Source of the DNA: Chitinophagaceae bacterium
GTDB lineage: Bacteria > Bacteroidota > Bacteroidia > Chitinophagales > Chitinophagaceae
Reading direction: 5' to 3'
Length of the DNA: 8,031 nt
Assembly: GCA_947447815.1 (NCBI GenBank)
Contig: CANFLJ010000081.1
Coordinates: 1 to 8,031, forward strand
The number at the start of each line of letters is the position of its first letter. The first letter of the stretch is position 1. Shown here in pieces: positions 6,474 to 8,031 of this stretch. Below the pieces are notes generated by a model. The model was given only the letters and a program-made list of their open reading frames with translations. It did no database searches and was not told the origin of the DNA. The position numbers were made by a program, and so were the translations under genes.

Positions 6474-6725
6474 GCTTCACATTAAATTATCGATGCTACA
6501 CATTAAAATATGCGTTCTAACCATAAGAATATGGGAGCTTCACATTAAATTATTCATGCTTACTATTCAATAATTGACCCTTACCAATAGAATATCGATG
6601 ATACGAAGCAAAATGTGCACCCTTACCATTTAATTCTTTATGGTATCAAGCAATATATGTATGCTTACCAAGAGAATTAGGATGCTTACCATCAAAATTA
6701 GGGTCCATCGCTATCAATCTGGGTT
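6474..6725. repeat. Degenerate 21-bp tandem array, 12 units without indels
   Basis: Twelve consecutive 21-bp units fill this stretch exactly, starting at 6474, 6495, 6516, 6537, 6558, 6579, 6600, 6621, 6642, 6663, 6684 and 6705. The majority sequence is GCTTACCAT in columns 1-9, T in 10, AAAAT in 11-15 and ATGGAT in 16-21. By my count column 2 is C in 10 units, column 3 is T in 11, column 7 is C in 9, column 8 is A in 11, column 13 is A in 11 and column 15 is T in 10; columns 5, 6, 9, 10, 14 and 16-19 vary freely. Adjacent units often differ at many positions, yet no base has been gained or lost. The preceding 110 bp (6361-6473) do not fit the pattern, and I see no gene there. I know of no named element of this type. 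Confidence 0.85.
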
Positions 6726-6737
6726 TTGAGGTTTGCT

Positions 6738-6769
6738 TTTGTGAGGAGTTTGGAGAAAGTATATATTTG
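6738..6769 (+). promoter_or_regulatory. Bacteroidota consensus promoter before the orphan gene
   Basis: TTTG (6738-6741), a 20-bp spacer and TATATTTG (6762-6769) match the Bacteroidota -33/-7 consensus TTTG-N19 to 21-TAnnTTTG in full. It is the best promoter in the window. Transcription would start near 6775 and give a leader of about 145 nt before the ATG at 6919. It lies 12 bp after the last 21-bp unit. The leader (6775-6918) is AT-rich near its end and shows no gene or clear riboswitch. Confidence 0.65.
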
Positions 6770-6918
6770 AAACGCCTAAGTACGCAGCGTCCTTTTTCTT
6801 TGATTCTGTTGTGCGTTTAGATAGCTTATAGAAAAAGATAGAATTCGAGGAAGGACACTTTGTGGGAAATAAAGTAGACAAATGAAAATTTATTATATTA
6901 TAAGAAAAAATTCATTAA

Positions 6919-7266
6919 ATGTTAGACCAAGAATTTTGTAATAAACTTGAGATTGAAATTAGTAAAGCTTTTATTTTATTTGAACAATTTGATACAAAAG
7001 GATTTTGGTGTGATGGTATTTTGCTTCCAGGTAATCCAAAAAATATTTCAAAGAAATATATCAATGATAATCGTCAAGTTTATTTAACAATATTTACAGG
7101 CAAATCGGGACAAGAGAAGTTTGAACTAATATTAAAGCTTGGGAGTATATCTTTAAGCAAATATTCAAGAGATTTAAGTATTGAGGATTGTATTCCCAAT
7201 TCCGATGCCAATGATTGGTTTGCTATAGATGTTTTAAATAAAAGAATAATTATAAAGCTAAACTAA
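6919..7266 (+). CDS. Hypothetical protein, 115 aa, AT-rich orphan
   Basis: I do not recognise a characterised family. The 115 residues are soluble-looking: no signal peptide, no membrane segment, no cysteine pairs. The N-terminus (LDQEFCNKLEIEISKAFILF) is likely helical, followed by GFWCDGILLP, a probable strand region VYLTIFTGKSGQEKFELILK, then SRDLSIEDCIP and a C-terminal strand pair ending IIIKLN. The acidic small alpha/beta character would suit an immunity or antitoxin-like protein, but nothing in the sequence proves that. It is 27% GC (93 of 348 bases), much lower than ubiE, where a sampled 60-base stretch is 50%, and it sits alone between a tandem array and repeat elements, which suggests acquisition by transfer. 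Codons are used in a coherent way and the reading frame is intact, and a good promoter lies upstream, so I take it as a real gene. Confidence 0.72.
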   Translation: MLDQEFCNKLEIEISKAFILFEQFDTKGFWCDGILLPGNPKNISKKYINDNRQVYLTIFTGKSGQEKFELILKLGSISLSKYSRDLSIEDCIPNSDANDWFAIDVLNKRIIIKLN

Positions 7267-7334
7267 TGCACTACAGCTAACAAGCAGTTTGAGCGGTAGT
7301 AACGTGAAGTGGCTTAAAGTATTTCCATAAGGTC

Positions 7335-7441
7335 ATCCCTACGGGATTTTAGTTTCATTTTTAATACTTAGTAACTACCATATGGTTGTTCCTCTGGAAC
7401 TTTTAGTTCTCGTCTGACAACGAGCATCCATCGTCTGACGA
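7335..7441. repeat. Cluster of small hairpins, probable dispersed repeat element
   Basis: Five short palindromes follow one another: ATCCC-TAC-GGGAT (7335-7347), ACCATATGGT (7377-7386), GTTCC-TCT-GGAAC (7388-7400), CTCGT/ACGAG (7409-7413 with 7420-7424) and TCGTC-T-GACGA (7431-7441). The first and third are both followed by the word TTTTAGTT, so a hairpin-plus-TTTTAGTT module occurs twice, 53 bp apart. TCGTCTGAC occurs twice, 21 bp apart (7410 and 7431). From memory, intergenic elements with paired hairpins of the CCCTACGGG and TTCC-GGAA kind are spread through many Bacteroidota genomes. The first hairpin plus T run could also end transcription of the orphan gene. Confidence 0.6.
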
Positions 7442-7470
7442 GTAAGCCGAAACCTAACTGTAATCTGAGC

Positions 7471-7583
7471 GAGCGACAGGGATAGTAACGGCATCCTTTT
7501 TTTTGCTAACCCCTATCCCCTAATGGGGGACTTAATACAGCAAAAAAAAGATACAGTGGATAGCCCGGCACGAAGTGGGCGCC
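7471..7583. repeat. Long imperfect inverted repeat with poly-T/poly-A arms
   Basis: ATCC-T8-GCT (7493-7507) pairs with AGC-A8-GAT (7539-7552), with one bulged C. Inside, TCCCC (7516-7520) pairs with GGGGA (7526-7530). Outside, the arms continue imperfectly (around TAGTAACGGC at 7483-7492 against ATACAGTGGATAG at 7551-7563), and a separate GCCC/GGGC hairpin (7563-7566 with 7577-7580) follows. No transposase, target duplication or coding sequence is visible, so it is either a MITE-like non-autonomous element or a structured intergenic repeat. The remainder, 7584-7709, is AT-rich and I see nothing in it. Confidence 0.65.
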
Positions 7584-7709
7584 ATAATAAAAGTAAAAAG
7601 AAATCAAACACTAAAAACAAAAGGATTCTATTGAGCCAATTAAGAATTAAAAATAGATACAAGGAAAAATAATACATTTAAGAGGGGAATGTAGTATTGC
7701 TATACTTTA

Positions 7710-7737
7710 TTGATGCTTCTTTTTATAGAATAATTTG
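7710..7737 (+). promoter_or_regulatory. Possible promoter of the right-hand M16 gene
   Basis: TTG (7710-7712), 18 bp, then TAATTTG (7731-7737): one base shorter than the TAnnTTTG consensus in the -7 box. It would start a leader of roughly 60 nt. Weak, but the best candidate in the AT-rich spacer before the gene at 7803. Confidence 0.28.
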
Positions 7738-7802
7738 CTTGTGTAATTCCGATTCTTCTTTTTGATATATGAATTTTATTATTTTTACTGCAAATAATAA
7801 AC

Positions 7803-8031
7803 GTGAAACCTTTTTTGAAAACGACCCTTCGCCTGATTCTTTTGTTGCTATTATTTTCCTTTGTTAATAATAGCAATGCTCAGTTTAAACTGAAAGACAC
7901 GATTCCCTTAGATCCCGATTTGATAGTGAATAAACTTCCTAATGGTCTTACGTATTATATACGGCGCAACATGAAAAGCAGGGGCAATATACAAATGCGA
8001 CTGGTGGTAAATGCAGGATCGGTACAGGAAG
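7803..8031 (+). CDS. M16 family zinc peptidase, exported, N-terminal part only
   Basis: Seventy-six codons from GTG at 7803 to the right edge. The reading frame upstream is closed by TGA at 7770-7772 and contains no ATG, so GTG is the start that gives the full signal peptide. Seen: a basic N-terminus and hydrophobic core (LRLILLLLLFSF, residues 9-20), cleavage site SNA|Q after residue 26, then the N-terminal M16 strand VNKLPNGLTYYIRRN (42-56) and the next strand MRLVVNAGSVQE (65-76). The zinc motif HxxEH, expected within the next 20 residues or so, lies outside. The pattern LPNGLTYYIRRN is like that of the long (about 900 residue) periplasmic PqqL-type M16 peptidases of Bacteroidota; the length is inferred. 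It differs from the cytoplasmic-type M16 at 3395, so the two are not a recent duplication. Confidence 0.88.
   Translation, partial: MKPFLKTTLRLILLLLLFSFVNNSNAQFKLKDTIPLDPDLIVNKLPNGLTYYIRRNMKSRGNIQMRLVVNAGSVQE

Noticed and set aside
6474..6725. CRISPR array
   Set aside because: There is no alternation of identical repeats and unique spacers; the whole 21-bp unit is one degenerate repeat, and no cas gene is near.
3395..8031. The two M16 genes as a recent duplication
   Set aside because: One is signal-less and short, the other has a signal peptide and the N-terminal pattern of the long periplasmic type; the readable parts differ clearly.

Overview
The window looks like a chromosomal segment of a Bacteroidota member, most likely Chitinophagia/Chitinophagaceae. 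The evidence is the mix of genes (a PorT-type outer-membrane protein of the type IX secretion/gliding apparatus directly after the menaquinone methyltransferase ubiE, a lipoprotein MsrB, several M16 peptidases), the scarcity of Shine-Dalgarno sequences, and -7 boxes of the Bacteroidota type TAnnTTTG. The rank below phylum is inference from protein style, not from a search.

Left part, minus strand (1-2562): a UTP--glucose-1-phosphate uridylyltransferase (galU type) cut by the left edge lies 12 bp downstream of a GHMP kinase that strongly resembles plant glucuronokinase. The pair may act in sequence: sugar (perhaps glucuronate) to sugar-1-phosphate to UDP-sugar. Upstream of them is adenylate kinase (adk) with its own strong terminator.

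Centre, plus strand (2696-6296): a lipoprotein methionine-(R)-sulfoxide reductase (msrB), a signal-less M16 zinc peptidase of 412 aa, then ubiE/menG overlapping by 28 bp a porT-like gene, closed by a textbook terminator. The M16 gene is bracketed by two different palindromes built from short repeated words.

Right part (6297-8031): mostly accessory or non-coding. It holds a 12-unit, indel-free but very degenerate 21-bp tandem array (6474-6725), a consensus-perfect Bacteroidota promoter 12 bp further on, an orphan 115-aa gene of only 27% GC, and then about 310 bp of hairpin-rich repeat sequence that looks like dispersed repeat elements. At the right edge a second M16 peptidase starts at a GTG codon with a clear signal peptide and runs out of the window.

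The left and central genes are ordinary housekeeping or envelope functions. The 21-bp array and its surroundings (6474-7583) are the part of the window I cannot explain by known families. The second point of interest is the glucuronokinase-like/galU pair.
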